This document shows, in pieces, positions 55,202-63,520 of a stretch of 64,000 nucleotides of DNA; the first letter of the stretch is position 1; each line of letters starts with the position of its first letter. This DNA is from Sporichthyaceae bacterium (GTDB lineage Bacteria > Actinomycetota > Actinomycetes > Sporichthyales > Sporichthyaceae). The position numbers and the translations under genes were made by a program. Under the pieces are notes generated by a model. The model was not told the origin of the DNA. It saw only the letters and a list, made by a program, of their open reading frames with translations, and did no database searches. The DNA lies in NCBI GenBank assembly GCA_036269075.1, contig DATASX010000033.1, positions 20,819-84,818 on the forward strand, written 5' to 3'.

Positions 55202-56323
55202 GTGAGCCGCACTCGGACGCGTTGTGGCGCGCCGTTGGGACGTGAAGCCGTGCGCACCTTCCCCATCGTCTGTCCCAGGACCGCGGCCCGGCGAGTTCGC
55301 CGTCCGCGGTCGGCCAGACGGTCGGCGTGCGCATCGATCGCTCTGGGACTCTGCGTCGGCACCGCGCCGACCGTGGCCCACGCGGCCACGCCCGCGCCAC
55401 CGGCGATCACCGAGTATCTGCTGCCCCAGCGCAACAGCGCACCGGACGCGATCGCGGTGGGACCGCATGGGGTGCTGTGGTTCACCGAGCAGATCGCCGA
55501 CCGGATCGGCCGCGTCGACCCGGCGACCCGCGACGTCATCGACTACCCGTTGCCCACGCCCGCGGCCGGGCCGATGTCGATCACCACCGGGTCCGACGGT
55601 GGGGTGTGGTTCGCCGAGTTCACCGCCGACAAGATCGGCCGCATCGACCCGCGCAGCGGCCGGATCACCGAGATCGCATTGCCCGGCCCGCACGACAAAC
55701 CCACCCGGATCATGAGCGGTCCGGACGGAGCCCTCTGGTTCACCCAGCCGATCCGGAACAGCATCGGCCGGCTCGACCCGCGAACCCACGCCATCACTTC
55801 CCACCCGTTGCCCAGCGCCGGGGCCACCCCGATGGAGATCGTCACCGGACCCGACGGCGCCGTGTGGTTCACCGAGCAGACCGGCAACCGCCTCGGTCGC
55901 GTCGACACCCGAACCGGACGGATCACCGAGTACCGCATGCCCGCGGCCTCGCTCGACCCGTACGCGCTCACAGTCGGCCCCGACAAGGCGCTGTGGTTCA
56001 CCGACTACCTCGGCGACGCGGTGTGGCGCTTCGAACCGCGCACCGGAGCCACCGCCCGCGTGGCGCTGCCGGAGCCGAAGAGCTACCCGGCCTCGATCCG
56101 CACCGGGCCCGACAACGCGCTGTGGATCACCGAGTTCGGCCTCGACCGACTGGCCCGGCTCGACCCGACCACGCACCGGGTGACCGAGCAGGCCACCCCG
56201 ACCCGGCTGTCGGCCCCTGAGGGACTCGCGGTGGGCGACGATCACGCGCTTTGGTTCACCGAGTTCATCGGCAACCGCATCGGGCGCTTCCGCCCGCAGG
56301 CGTTCACCCCGGCCGCCCCATAG
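55202..56323 (+). CDS. Secreted streptogramin-lyase-like beta-propeller (Vgb-like)
   Basis: GTG 55202 (or GTG 55250) starts a product of up to 373 residues with a basic start and signal peptide (SACASIALGLCVGTAPTVAH). It has seven propeller repeats with GPDGALWFTQ, GPDGAVWFTE, GPDKALWFTD and IGRxDP motifs, spaced about 42 residues apart. The family includes virginiamycin B lyase, which linearises streptogramin B antibiotics, but most secreted members have no known substrate. It is related to the propeller-collagen protein at 24041-25327 but ends without a collagen tail. Confidence 0.85.
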   Translation: MSRTRTRCGAPLGREAVRTFPIVCPRTAARRVRRPRSARRSACASIALGLCVGTAPTVAHAATPAPPAITEYLLPQRNSAPDAIAVGPHGVLWFTEQIADRIGRVDPATRDVIDYPLPTPAAGPMSITTGSDGGVWFAEFTADKIGRIDPRSGRITEIALPGPHDKPTRIMSGPDGALWFTQPIRNSIGRLDPRTHAITSHPLPSAGATPMEIVTGPDGAVWFTEQTGNRLGRVDTRTGRITEYRMPAASLDPYALTVGPDKALWFTDYLGDAVWRFEPRTGATARVALPEPKSYPASIRTGPDNALWITEFGLDRLARLDPTTHRVTEQATPTRLSAPEGLAVGDDHALWFTEFIGNRIGRFRPQAFTPAAP

Positions 56324-56360
56324 AGGAAACCCGGAACCACACCAGGCCCACCAACGCCTA

Positions 56361-56387
56361 CCGCCGCCGGTGGCCTTCCGGCGGCGG
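56361..56387 (+). terminator. Hairpin terminator after the Vgb-like gene
   Basis: CCGCCGCCGG at 56361-56370 and CCGGCGGCGG at 56378-56387 pair perfectly around a 7-base loop, 38 bases after the stop codon. Confidence 0.7.
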
Positions 56388-56577
56388 GTTCAGGGCTTTG
56401 CAACAGATGCCCGCAAAGCGCCGTTCACGAGACCGATGGCAGCGGCCCGTGGCGACCCCGAGAGTTTCGGGCAACCGTGAGCTACCCGCCACCGGCGGCG
56501 ACAAACGTGCCGGATCACGAATTTTCGGTGACCTACAGGCACGCCGCGCAACTACCCGCCCGAGGCAGGATGGGGGC

Positions 56578-56694
56578 ATGCGAATGAACTGCGCAGACTG
56601 CGAGTGCGTCGTGGACCGCGGAGTGCGGCTGGTCGCCTGCTCGGACGACTGCTGTTGCTCGGACCTGCCGATGGCGGCAGACCCGGACGCCTGA
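56578..56694 (+). CDS. Very short cysteine-rich protein
   Basis: ATG 56578, with GGGGG directly upstream, opens a 38-residue frame (ATG 56584 is also possible). It contains seven cysteines in two groups, NCADCECVV and VACSDDCCCSD, about 15 residues apart. The density suggests metal binding or a metallothionein-like or redox role. The family is not recognised. The gene is too short for codon statistics to be decisive, so this is a candidate only. Confidence 0.5.
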   Translation: MRMNCADCECVVDRGVRLVACSDDCCCSDLPMAADPDA

Positions 56695-56786
56695 GTCCGG
56701 CCGAACCGGGGTGAACGCGACAAAAATTCGGATATTCCACGCGAGTCGCGTGGGGCCCGATCAGTGCTCCCCGCGTTCGTGCCGGG

Positions 56787-56930
56787 TCAGGCGCCGCGGG
56801 TGAGGCTCTTGCTGACGTGCACGGCGATCGCGACAACCAGCCCCGCAACGAGCCCGAACCACACGATGTGGGCGACGAAGGTGAGCCCGCCGAACAGGAT
56901 CGCCACCAGGAGCGCAACGATCAACAGCAT
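56787..56930 (-). CDS. 47-residue hydrophobic membrane peptide
   Basis: ATG 56930 has AAGGAGG eight bases upstream, an unusually good RBS for so short a frame. The product has two helices, MLLIVALLVAILFGGLTFVA and IVWFGLVAGLVVAIAVHVS, and ends KSLTRGA. It matches the small actinobacterial 'hydrophobic protein' type and closely resembles the first 42 residues of the membrane-anchored sigma-like protein at 43083-43622. It may form helical oligomers or act as a small regulatory membrane peptide. Confidence 0.75.
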   Translation of the reverse strand: MLLIVALLVAILFGGLTFVAHIVWFGLVAGLVVAIAVHVSKSLTRGA

Positions 56931-57174
56931 CTGTCAGACCTCCTTCACGGATTTCACGGATGCCGACGCCGGGTACGCCGGACCGCTACTCCCCCGAGGC
57001 CTGCCCACCGCGCACGCAGCCGAAGCATAAGAATCCGCTCAGCCAGGCGTCACCGGCGAGCCGCCGGTCGTCCACCTGACGCGAGTAGGTGTGTCCTACG
57101 GCGATTGCGGGCGGATCGCCCGTAATGGAGTGAGAATTGCGTGTCGTGGGAAGTCTCGCGTGGGAGGTACCGGA

Positions 57175-57408
57175 ATGAGCGCCGAGATGACGTCGACACA
57201 CCCGGCTCGGCCGACGCTGTCCGCCTTCCTGCGTCCCGCCTTGCTGCGTCCTGCCTTGCTGCGTCCTGCCTTGCTGCGTCCTGCCTTCCTGCGTCGCCTA
57301 CGACCGGCCCAACCGCGGCACGACGACCGCCTGCGCGTCGGCCGCCAGGTCACCCGGCCGCGAACCTCGTTGATCGCCCTGATCAACGGCGGCCGCGGGC
57401 CGGCCTGA
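57175..57408 (+). CDS. Small protein with LRPAL repeats
   Basis: ATG 57175 follows GGGAGG. The 77-residue frame contains four consecutive copies of L-R-P-A-(L/F), encoded by the 15-bp DNA repeat at 57231-57290, then a basic tail. The Leu/Arg/Pro pattern could be an arginine-rich amphipathic segment, or the frame could be a by-product of the DNA repeat. The RBS argues for translation; the family is not recognised. Confidence 0.4.
   Translation: MSAEMTSTHPARPTLSAFLRPALLRPALLRPALLRPAFLRRLRPAQPRHDDRLRVGRQVTRPRTSLIALINGGRGPA
57231..57290. repeat. 15-bp tandem repeat, four copies
   Basis: The unit GCGTCCTGCCTTGCT starts at 57231, 57246, 57261 and 57276, with one base difference in the first copy and one in the last; partial units flank the array. 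The period is a multiple of three, so the frame is kept through it. Such arrays vary in copy number by slippage. Confidence 0.85.
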
Positions 57409-57412
57409 CCCG

Positions 57413-57859
57413 TCAGCCCGGCTCGCCCCGGTCAGCCGCCAGGGCCGCCAGCGCACCCAGTCCGGCGCGCAGCCCGGCCAGTTCCTGGGCGGTGATGCGC
57501 TTGGTCAGTTCCTCGTCGACCTCGGCGATGGCGTCGGCGATCGCCAGCCCGGCGGCGTGCCCGCGCCCCGTCAGGCGGGTCTCGATGCACATCGGGTCGT
57601 CCGGCGCCGCGACGCGCTCCAGGTAGCCCCGGACGACCAGCACATCGAGCAGTTCGTAGCCGGCGGTCCGGGTGACGCCGAGGCCGCCGAGCATCGCGCC
57701 GGCCGAGGCCCCGCGGTTGGCCATCCCGCCGAGGACGAATGCGCCGTTGCGCGGCATGTCCTCGCACCCGCAGGCGGCCAATCTGGCGCGGATCACCCGC
57801 CCGTAGGAGCCACGGGCAGCACGCAGCAGGGCCGGGATGACAATCTCGTCGTCGGGCAC
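57413..57859 (-). CDS. MarR-family transcriptional regulator
   Basis: The 148-residue product starts at GTG 57859. The winged helix-turn-helix includes NGAFVLGGMANRGASAGAML then GLGVTRTAGYELLDVLVVRG and YLERVAAPDDPMCIETRLTGRG (wing). Helices at both ends would form the dimer interface. It has two nearby cysteines (AACGCEDMP) that could sense oxidants. It lies divergent to the GDPD gene, with a copy of the dispersed palindrome in between (57945-57961), which is a plausible operator. Confidence 0.85.
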   Translation of the reverse strand: MPDDEIVIPALLRAARGSYGRVIRARLAACGCEDMPRNGAFVLGGMANRGASAGAMLGGLGVTRTAGYELLDVLVVRGYLERVAAPDDPMCIETRLTGRGHAAGLAIADAIAEVDEELTKRITAQELAGLRAGLGALAALAADRGEPG

Positions 57860-57944
57860 CGCAGCATGCTAGCGCCGCGCCGGCCGGTAAGTCCCGAACG
57901 CCCACTGCCGACCGGTAGGCCCGTTTCGCCCGACCGGTGCGCAA

Positions 57945-57961
57945 TCTGACTGATCGTCAGA
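57945..57961. repeat. CTGAC-N5-GTCAG palindrome, copy 10
   Basis: TCTGAC and GTCAGA flank spacer TGATC in the divergent gap between the MarR gene and the GDPD gene, 86 bases from the MarR start. This copy is placed like an operator. Confidence 0.75.
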
Positions 57962-58078
57962 CTCGTTCCACCCCTGTGGGGGACATCGGCCTCACTCATT
58001 CGGTCGACGGGGGATCCCGCGCACGCCGGCGGCGTCGTCCCATCGTCCCAGGCACCCGCGCGGCGCGGGCGCGTTGCC

Positions 58079-59041
58079 GTGGCACAGGGGGCGAATCGGT
58101 TGGCCGCACGGACCGTCTTCGTCACGGCGTCGGTGTTCCTGGCCGCCACCCTCGGCGTGACCGCCACCAACGATCAGCCTGCCTGGGGTCACCTCGCGAG
58201 CGGCAACCCCAAGCCGGTCGCGCACCAGCAGGCCGGACCCGCCCTCGGCGGGCACGCCGCGCATCGCATCCAGATCATCGCCCACCGCGGCGGGGAGACC
58301 GCTACCCCGGAGTCGACGCTGCCGGCGTTCGCGAACTCGATCGCGGCCGGTGTCGACGGGATCGTCTTCGACATCCGGCTGACCCGGGACGGTGTCCCGG
58401 TCGTCCTGCACGACGACACTCTGAACCGGACCACCGACTGCCGCGGCCCGGTCGAGGACCAGACCGCGGCGAAGGTCCGCCGGTGCAACGCCGCGGCGCA
58501 CTTCCCTCGCTTCGGCTTCCAGCACGTCCCGACGTTCGACGAGGCACTGAAGTTCATCACGGCCAAGTCCCGGACCATGCCGCTGCTGGTGCACGCGAAG
58601 GAGCTGCGCAACCGGGACGACGCCCAGGTGATCATGGCAGTCATGCGCCGTTACGGCCTGGCCGACAACTCGCGCGCCACGATGATCGCCGACAACGACT
58701 CGATCCTGTACCGGCTGCGCGCCGCCGGCGCCCGGCGGCTGGGCCTGGTCTTCCACGACTCCGACAAGGCCGAGGCACTGAACGGCCCGTGGAAGGTGCT
58801 GTACGGCTGGGACGTCCATCTGACCCGTGCCGATGTCGAGACCGCGGCCAAGCGCGGGAAGCTGCTGATCGGCTCGCAGGACCATCCGCAGTCGTTGGAG
58901 GAACTGCTCGCCCTCGATGTGCCGGCGATCGCCGCCGACGACATCGCCCGGACGCTGGATCGGCTGGGCCGAGGCCCCAGCCCGGCTGCCGGTGCCGTGA
59001 CGTTCAGCTCGCCGCCTGCCGGCGGGCCGCAATCGGGGTGA
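58079..59041 (+). CDS. Secreted glycerophosphodiester phosphodiesterase-like protein with altered metal site
   Basis: GTG 58079 starts a 320-residue product with a signal peptide (ARTVFVTASVFLAATLG). The TIM-barrel GDPD family motifs are IIAHRGGETATPESTLPAF (catalytic His, E-x-T) and LTRDGVPVVLHDDTLNRTT (second His). Where active enzymes read E-L-D-V at the first metal-binding strand this reads V96-F-D98-I, and the later I-E-I-K motif reads V-H172-A-K. Two of the usual three acidic metal ligands are therefore missing, so hydrolysis of glycerophosphodiesters is doubtful. It may have changed substrate or metal, or be a non-catalytic binder. Confidence 0.8.
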   Translation: MAQGANRLAARTVFVTASVFLAATLGVTATNDQPAWGHLASGNPKPVAHQQAGPALGGHAAHRIQIIAHRGGETATPESTLPAFANSIAAGVDGIVFDIRLTRDGVPVVLHDDTLNRTTDCRGPVEDQTAAKVRRCNAAAHFPRFGFQHVPTFDEALKFITAKSRTMPLLVHAKELRNRDDAQVIMAVMRRYGLADNSRATMIADNDSILYRLRAAGARRLGLVFHDSDKAEALNGPWKVLYGWDVHLTRADVETAAKRGKLLIGSQDHPQSLEELLALDVPAIAADDIARTLDRLGRGPSPAAGAVTFSSPPAGGPQSG

Positions 59042-59054
59042 CCGGCGCGCGGAC

Positions 59055-59069
59055 CTGACGCCGCCTCAG
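59055..59069. repeat. CTGAC-N5-CTCAG palindrome between convergent genes (one mismatch)
   Basis: A near-copy of the dispersed element with the frequent spacer GCCGC, in the gap between the convergent GDPD and zwf genes. Confidence 0.5.
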
Positions 59070-60523
59070 GGGCGCCAACCGCGTTCGAACGGCAACCGCC
59101 ACGCGTGCGGCGCTATCAGTTGGTGGATCGCGTTCGGACCCCACGACCCGGGCGGGTACGGCCGCACCGGCGGCGGGTCTCTCAGCAGCGGCGCCGAGGC
59201 CGCCCACACCCGCTCGATGCCTTCGGCGGTGTTGAACAGGGTTCGGTCGCCGCACATCGCGTCGTGGATCAGCCGCTCGTAGGCCTCCAGGACGTCCTCG
59301 GCCATGCGGGTGTCGTCCATCGCGAACTGCATGCTCAGCTTCTCCAGGCGCATGCCGCGACCCGGGCGCTTGCCGTAGAAGGACAACGAGAGCTTCGCGT
59401 GGTCGGCCAGGTCGAAGGTCAGGTGGTCCGGCCCGTGCGCCCCCACGCCGGACCCGGACGGGAACATCGACCGCGGCGGCTCCCGGAACGCGATCGAGAT
59501 GATGCGCGCCCCCTCGGCCATCCGTTTGCCGGTACGCAGGTAGAACGGCACCCCGGCCCAGCGCCAGTTGTCGATCTCCGCCCGCAACGCGATGAACGTC
59601 TCGGTCTCGGAGTCCGCAGCGACCCCCGGTTCACCGCGGTAACCGATGTACTGCCCGCGGACCACGTTCTCCGTGGTGATCGGTTTGAGCGAACGGAAGA
59701 CTTTATTCTTCTCCTCGGCGATCGCCTCGGGTTCCAAAGCCGCCGGCGGCTCCATCGCCATGAACGCCAGCACTTGGAACAGGTGCGTGACCACCATGTC
59801 GCGGTAGGCGCCGCAGCCCTCGTAGAAGCCGGCCCGGCCGCCGCAGTCGAGCGTCTCCGGGACGTCGATCTGCACGTGGTCGATGTGGTTGCGGTTCCAG
59901 ATCGGCTCGAACAGTCCGTTGGCGAACCGGAACGCCAGGATGTTCTGAGCCGCCTCCTTGCCGAGGAAGTGGTCGATCCGGAAGACCTGCTCCTCGGTGA
60001 AGATCTCGTGCAGCGTGGCGTTCAGCCGGCGGGCGCTGTCCACGTCGGTGCCGAAGGGCTTCTCCAGGATGATCCGCGCCCGTTCGACGAGCTTCGCGTC
60101 GGCCAGCGAGCGGATGACGCCCGGAGCCGCGCTGGGCGGGATCGACAGGTAGTGCAGCCGTTCGACCAGTCCCCCGAGTTCGTCCTCGGCCCGCCCGACG
60201 CAGGCGCCCAGCCCCTCGGGCCCGGCCGAGGTCGGCACGTAGCTCAGCCGCTCCGCGAAGGCCTCCCACGCCGAGTCGAGCACCTTGTGCGTGGAGAACT
60301 GCCTGCACGCCTCGTGAGCGAACGCGCGGAAGCTGGCGTCGTCCAACTCGTCCAGCGAGGTGCCCACCACCCGGCAGTCCGGGACGAGTCCGGAGGCCGA
60401 CAGCCGGAGCAGGCCGGGCAGCAACTTGCGCCGGGCCAGGTCACCGGTCGCGCCGAACAGCACCACGACCTGCGGGTGCGGCAGGTCGTACCACCGATGC
60501 GTCGGGTGTTCCTCGAACGTCAT
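59066..60523 (-). CDS. zwf: Glucose-6-phosphate dehydrogenase
   Basis: The 485-residue enzyme starts at ATG 60523 (TTG 60535 has a better RBS and would add four residues). [20 protein letters not shown] is the NADP-binding glycine motif, and [20 protein letters not shown] is the active-site signature R-I-D-H-x-L-G-K-E (His is the catalytic base). It oxidises glucose-6-phosphate to 6-phosphogluconolactone with production of NADPH, the first step of the oxidative pentose phosphate pathway. No tal/tkt/opcA partners are adjacent, so this may be a second zwf copy. A PPK2 gene is divergently encoded 143 bases away. Confidence 0.95.
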   Translation of the reverse strand: MTFEEHPTHRWYDLPHPQVVVLFGATGDLARRKLLPGLLRLSASGLVPDCRVVGTSLDELDDASFRAFAHEACRQFSTHKVLDSAWEAFAERLSYVPTSAGPEGLGACVGRAEDELGGLVERLHYLSIPPSAAPGVIRSLADAKLVERARIILEKPFGTDVDSARRLNATLHEIFTEEQVFRIDHFLGKEAAQNILAFRFANGLFEPIWNRNHIDHVQIDVPETLDCGGRAGFYEGCGAYRDMVVTHLFQVLAFMAMEPPAALEPEAIAEEKNKVFRSLKPITTENVVRGQYIGYRGEPGVAADSETETFIALRAEIDNWRWAGVPFYLRTGKRMAEGARIISIAFREPPRSMFPSGSGVGAHGPDHLTFDLADHAKLSLSFYGKRPGRGMRLEKLSMQFAMDDTRMAEDVLEAYERLIHDAMCGDRTLFNTAEGIERVWAASAPLLRDPPPVRPYPPGSWGPNAIHQLIAPHAWRLPFERGWRP

Positions 60524-60666
60524 GTGCTCGGCCAACGCGGTCGCCTTCCGCCGGAGGTGCGAACTGGCCGGAACCTAGCCGGACGAGGTTTCCGTAGGGT
60601 GTCCAGAAGTCGTCCGACGGGTTCCGGCAAGAGGGTCCTCGACGTCCAGACTAGAGGTGAGGTCCG

Positions 60667-61569
60667 ATGAAGTTGGCCGGCAGCGTCGTCGCGGAGCTGG
60701 CCGTGGCGCCCGGCGAGCTCGCCCGGCTGGACCACCGTCGCACCGACCGAACCGCAGCCGACTGGCTCGACCTACCGACTGGCGGGACCCCGAAGCAGGC
60801 CGCGACAGCGGCCCTGACCAGCTTCGGCCAGCGCCTGCGGGAGCTGCAGGAGCTGCTGGCCGCCGAGTCCCGACAAGCGCTGCTGCTGGTGTTCCAGGGC
60901 CTGGACGCGGCGGGAAAGGACGGCACGATCAGCCACGTCCTGGCCGGCGTCAATCCGCAGGGCGTGGGGGTGAGCTCGTTCAAGCAACCCTCGGCCGAGG
61001 AGCTGAGCCACGACTTCCTGTGGCGCAGCGTGCGGGCGCTGCCACAGCGCGGCCGGATCGAGGTCTTCAACCGGTCGTACTACGAGGACGTCCTGGTGGT
61101 CCGCGTGCATCCGGACCTGCTCGAGTCGGCCGGTTCGCGGAACGGGTCGAAGTTGTGGGCCTCCCGGTTCGAGGCCATCAACGCATTCGAGCGGCACCTG
61201 AGTCACAGCGGTACGACGGTGACGAAATTCTTCCTGCACGTGTCGAAGGCCGAGCAGCGTCGGCGGCTGCTGGAGCGCTTGAACGACCCGAGCAAACATT
61301 GGAAGTTCTCTGCCGCGGACCTCGCCGAGCGAGAGTACTTCGACGCTTACCGGCACGCCTACGGTGAGGCGCTGAGCGCCACCTCGAGCGAGCATGCCCC
61401 CTGGTACGTGATCCCGGCAGACGACAAGCCGCTCATGCGGGCCCTGGTCGCCGGGGTCATCGTGCACACCCTGCAGGGGATGCACCCGGCGATCCCCGAG
61501 CCGGACTCCGCGCACCGGGCCGCGCTGGAGGCCGCCCGGGCCCGGTTGCTGGCCGAACCGGACGCCTGA
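60667..61569 (+). CDS. Polyphosphate kinase 2 family protein (PPK2)
   Basis: ATG 60667 follows GAGG. The 300-residue product has the PPK2 P-loop kinase core: Walker A FQGLDAAGKDGTISHVL, Walker B/active strand IEVFNRSYYEDVLVVRVH, and a lid region with DPSKHWKFSAADLAEREYF. PPK2 enzymes transfer phosphate between polyphosphate and nucleoside mono- or diphosphates. The length suggests the single-domain class. The neighbouring zwf points to a link between polyphosphate, nucleotide and NADPH supply, but this is inference. Confidence 0.92.
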   Translation: MKLAGSVVAELAVAPGELARLDHRRTDRTAADWLDLPTGGTPKQAATAALTSFGQRLRELQELLAAESRQALLLVFQGLDAAGKDGTISHVLAGVNPQGVGVSSFKQPSAEELSHDFLWRSVRALPQRGRIEVFNRSYYEDVLVVRVHPDLLESAGSRNGSKLWASRFEAINAFERHLSHSGTTVTKFFLHVSKAEQRRRLLERLNDPSKHWKFSAADLAEREYFDAYRHAYGEALSATSSEHAPWYVIPADDKPLMRALVAGVIVHTLQGMHPAIPEPDSAHRAALEAARARLLAEPDA

Positions 61570-61890
61570 GCCACCCGGCTCGAGCCTGCGATGTTTCCGG
61601 GGGTTTTCGAAAATGCGTCCCGCATGTCACCGGATCTCTCGCACCCGGCATTCGCGGTCCAGTGAGAATCCTTTGCATGCAGCAAAACTGATTTTCCGTC
61701 AGATTTTCGGGCCGCGCCGCGTGAGTGTAACGAAACAGAGCGTTCTCCGGCGTGCGTATCTGCTTACCGCCGAGTAACGCCCGGGTCACCGCGTCGCTTC
61801 ATCCGACAAGTCGGATACCTCCATGGGGCATCGAGAGGCCCGCTGCCCGCACGCGTTACTTCGCACGAGGCTCAGAAGGAGTTCATACAG
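61570..61890. other. Upstream region of the cupredoxin gene
   Basis: About 320 bases without a gene, unusually AT-rich near 61590-61740. It contains the 16-bp palindrome ATCCGAC-AA-GTCGGAT at 61801-61816, about 75 bases before the cupredoxin start, and ends with GAAGGAG, that gene's RBS. The palindrome may be an operator. Confidence 0.5.
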
Positions 61891-63072
61891 ATGCGTATCC
61901 GCACCCGTGCCACCACTCGCGCGCTGCCGGCAATCCTGGTCGCCGCAGCCCTAGGGCTGGTGGCGGCTCCCGTCGCCCGCGCGACGGTCGCCCCTGCGCA
62001 CTCCCCACACCAGGCCGCTCCGGCCGTGGCCACCTCCACGCTGGCCCCCGCAACGGACACGATCGTCAAGCACGCGTTCTCCCCGGCCACCATGACCGTC
62101 CCGGTCGGCACCGTCGTCACCTGGACCAACGAGGACGACGCTCCGCACACCGTGACCACCACCAAGGCCCCGGTCGCTTTCGACTCCGGCGCATTCGCCA
62201 AGGGCAAGGCGTTCTCCTACACATTCGCCAAGCCCGGCACCTACGAGTACTACTGCGCCGTCCACCCGGACATGAAGGCCGTCGTCACGGTGGTTCCGGC
62301 CGCTCCCGCGGCCCCGGCCACGAAGGCCACCGCCAAGCCCACCAAGATGCCCAAGGCCGAGATCACGACCGCCACCCCGACCCCGCCGGACAAGAAGCCG
62401 GGCACCACCGAGGGTGGCAACTCCTCGAGCACCCCGAAAGACAACATGGGCTCGATGAGTGCGCCGAGCCAACCGGACAACGGCACTGCCACCACGCCGG
62501 CGAGCAGCGACGACGGTTGGACACCGGCGACCGACCCGGTCAGCGGCGCCTCGGACCCGTTCATGAAGCACCTGCAGGCCGCGCACTTCAACCGCTCGGG
62601 AGCCGGCCAGGTGCACGACATCGCGGACTTCGACACCTGGATGCTCAGCCACGAGTACCTGTTCCGGCAGATGCTCGACTACGAGGTCGGGCGCCAGTCC
62701 ACGCTGGGCCAGGCCCCTGGGGTCGGCACGTTCCTGCAGCACATGGACGTCGCGCACTGGAACCGGTCGCCGGCCGGTCAGGCCAAGGACATCGCCGACC
62801 TCGACACCTGGCTGAAATCGCACGAGGCGCTGTTCCGGATGATGTTCGACCCGGCCGTCGGCAAGGGCAGCCCGGCGTACTCCGGCCCGGTCACCGGCCC
62901 GTTCATGCAGCACATGGACGCCGCGCACTGGAGCCGCTCGCCGGGCCAGCAGCTCGAGGACATCGGCGACTTCCAGAACTGGGCGGCCGCGCACGCGGCG
63001 CTGCTTCAGGCAATGCTCGCCTCGGGCAGCGGGTCGGGCGCCAGCGCCATGCCGGCCGGGCCTATGCACTGA
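61891..63072 (+). CDS. Secreted cupredoxin with a triplicated C-terminal His-rich repeat
   Basis: ATG 61891 follows GAAGGAG. The 393-residue product has a signal peptide (ALPAILVAAALGLVAAPVA), a plastocyanin-like copper domain (about residues 45-135) with VTWTNEDDAPHTVT (His ligand) and YEYYCAVHPDMKAVV (Cys, His and Met ligands), then a Thr/Pro/Lys/Ser-rich linker. The last about 150 residues hold three copies of a unit of about 60 residues: FMKHLQAAHFNRSGAGQVHD, FLQHMDVAHWNRSPAGQAKD and FMQHMDAAHWSRSPGQQLED, each followed by a helix with (S/A)HEALFR-type sequence. The repeat contains conserved histidines and aromatics and is not a recognised domain. Confidence 0.85.
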   Translation: MRIRTRATTRALPAILVAAALGLVAAPVARATVAPAHSPHQAAPAVATSTLAPATDTIVKHAFSPATMTVPVGTVVTWTNEDDAPHTVTTTKAPVAFDSGAFAKGKAFSYTFAKPGTYEYYCAVHPDMKAVVTVVPAAPAAPATKATAKPTKMPKAEITTATPTPPDKKPGTTEGGNSSSTPKDNMGSMSAPSQPDNGTATTPASSDDGWTPATDPVSGASDPFMKHLQAAHFNRSGAGQVHDIADFDTWMLSHEYLFRQMLDYEVGRQSTLGQAPGVGTFLQHMDVAHWNRSPAGQAKDIADLDTWLKSHEALFRMMFDPAVGKGSPAYSGPVTGPFMQHMDAAHWSRSPGQQLEDIGDFQNWAAAHAALLQAMLASGSGSGASAMPAGPMH

Positions 63073-63107
63073 CGAACGGCCGCATTTAGAACGTGCCCTG
63101 CATCCCG

Positions 63108-63143
63108 AACGGGCCGCCGCGTCGAGAGACGTGGCGGCCCGTT
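63108..63143 (+). terminator. Rho-independent terminator after the cupredoxin gene
   Basis: An inverted repeat at 63108-63143 pairs AACGGGCCGCC with GGCGGCCCGTT around a short centre, and a T-rich stretch (TTTCGTTTT) follows, the pattern of an intrinsic terminator, 36 bases after the stop. Confidence 0.85.
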
Positions 63144-63308
63144 TCGTTTTCGGCGTCGTATCACGGTCGAATTGATATCCAGCGCCTGGCTCAGTAATCG
63201 TAACAGGCACCTCGACGGACCTGCGCCGGAATAACGGCGGTAGGGGTGCAACGGATCTGCTCCGGTTGGGGCGGGGCGGATGTGTCTCAGGGGGCAAGAT
63301 TTTAGCCA

Positions 63309-63425
63309 CCTGTCTCGGTGCGGGGCCCTTACCGCACAGCCACATCGGGCGCCTTCGGTCGGGCGGGAGAACACCGCCCGACGCCGATCAGCGTACGTGG
63401 CTGTGCGGTCCCGCACCGAGACAGG
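63309..63425. ncRNA. Large nested inverted repeat upstream of the DUF222 gene (candidate structured RNA or element end)
   Basis: The left arm 63309-63343 (starting CCTGTCTCGGTGCGGG) and the right arm 63397-63425 are inverted copies; the left has six extra bases. Within the enclosed 53 bases, GTCGGGCGG (63358-63366) and CCGCCCGAC (63374-63382) form a second perfect stem. The whole 117 bases can fold into one branched hairpin. It lies about 95 bases before the DUF222 start codon. Whether it is transcribed is unknown. Confidence 0.6.
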
Positions 63426-63520
63426 ACACCGGCCAAAATCTTGGTTCGGCGCCCCGCTTTCGTGCGGATTCGTTTTCCGGTTCGCCGGTTTTTGTCGGTG
63501 TCCTGGATTAATATTGGGTC

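Noticed and set aside
56400..56577. Possible riboswitch in the leader of the Cys-rich peptide
   Set aside because: Several short stems can be drawn, but I could not match any known riboswitch consensus.
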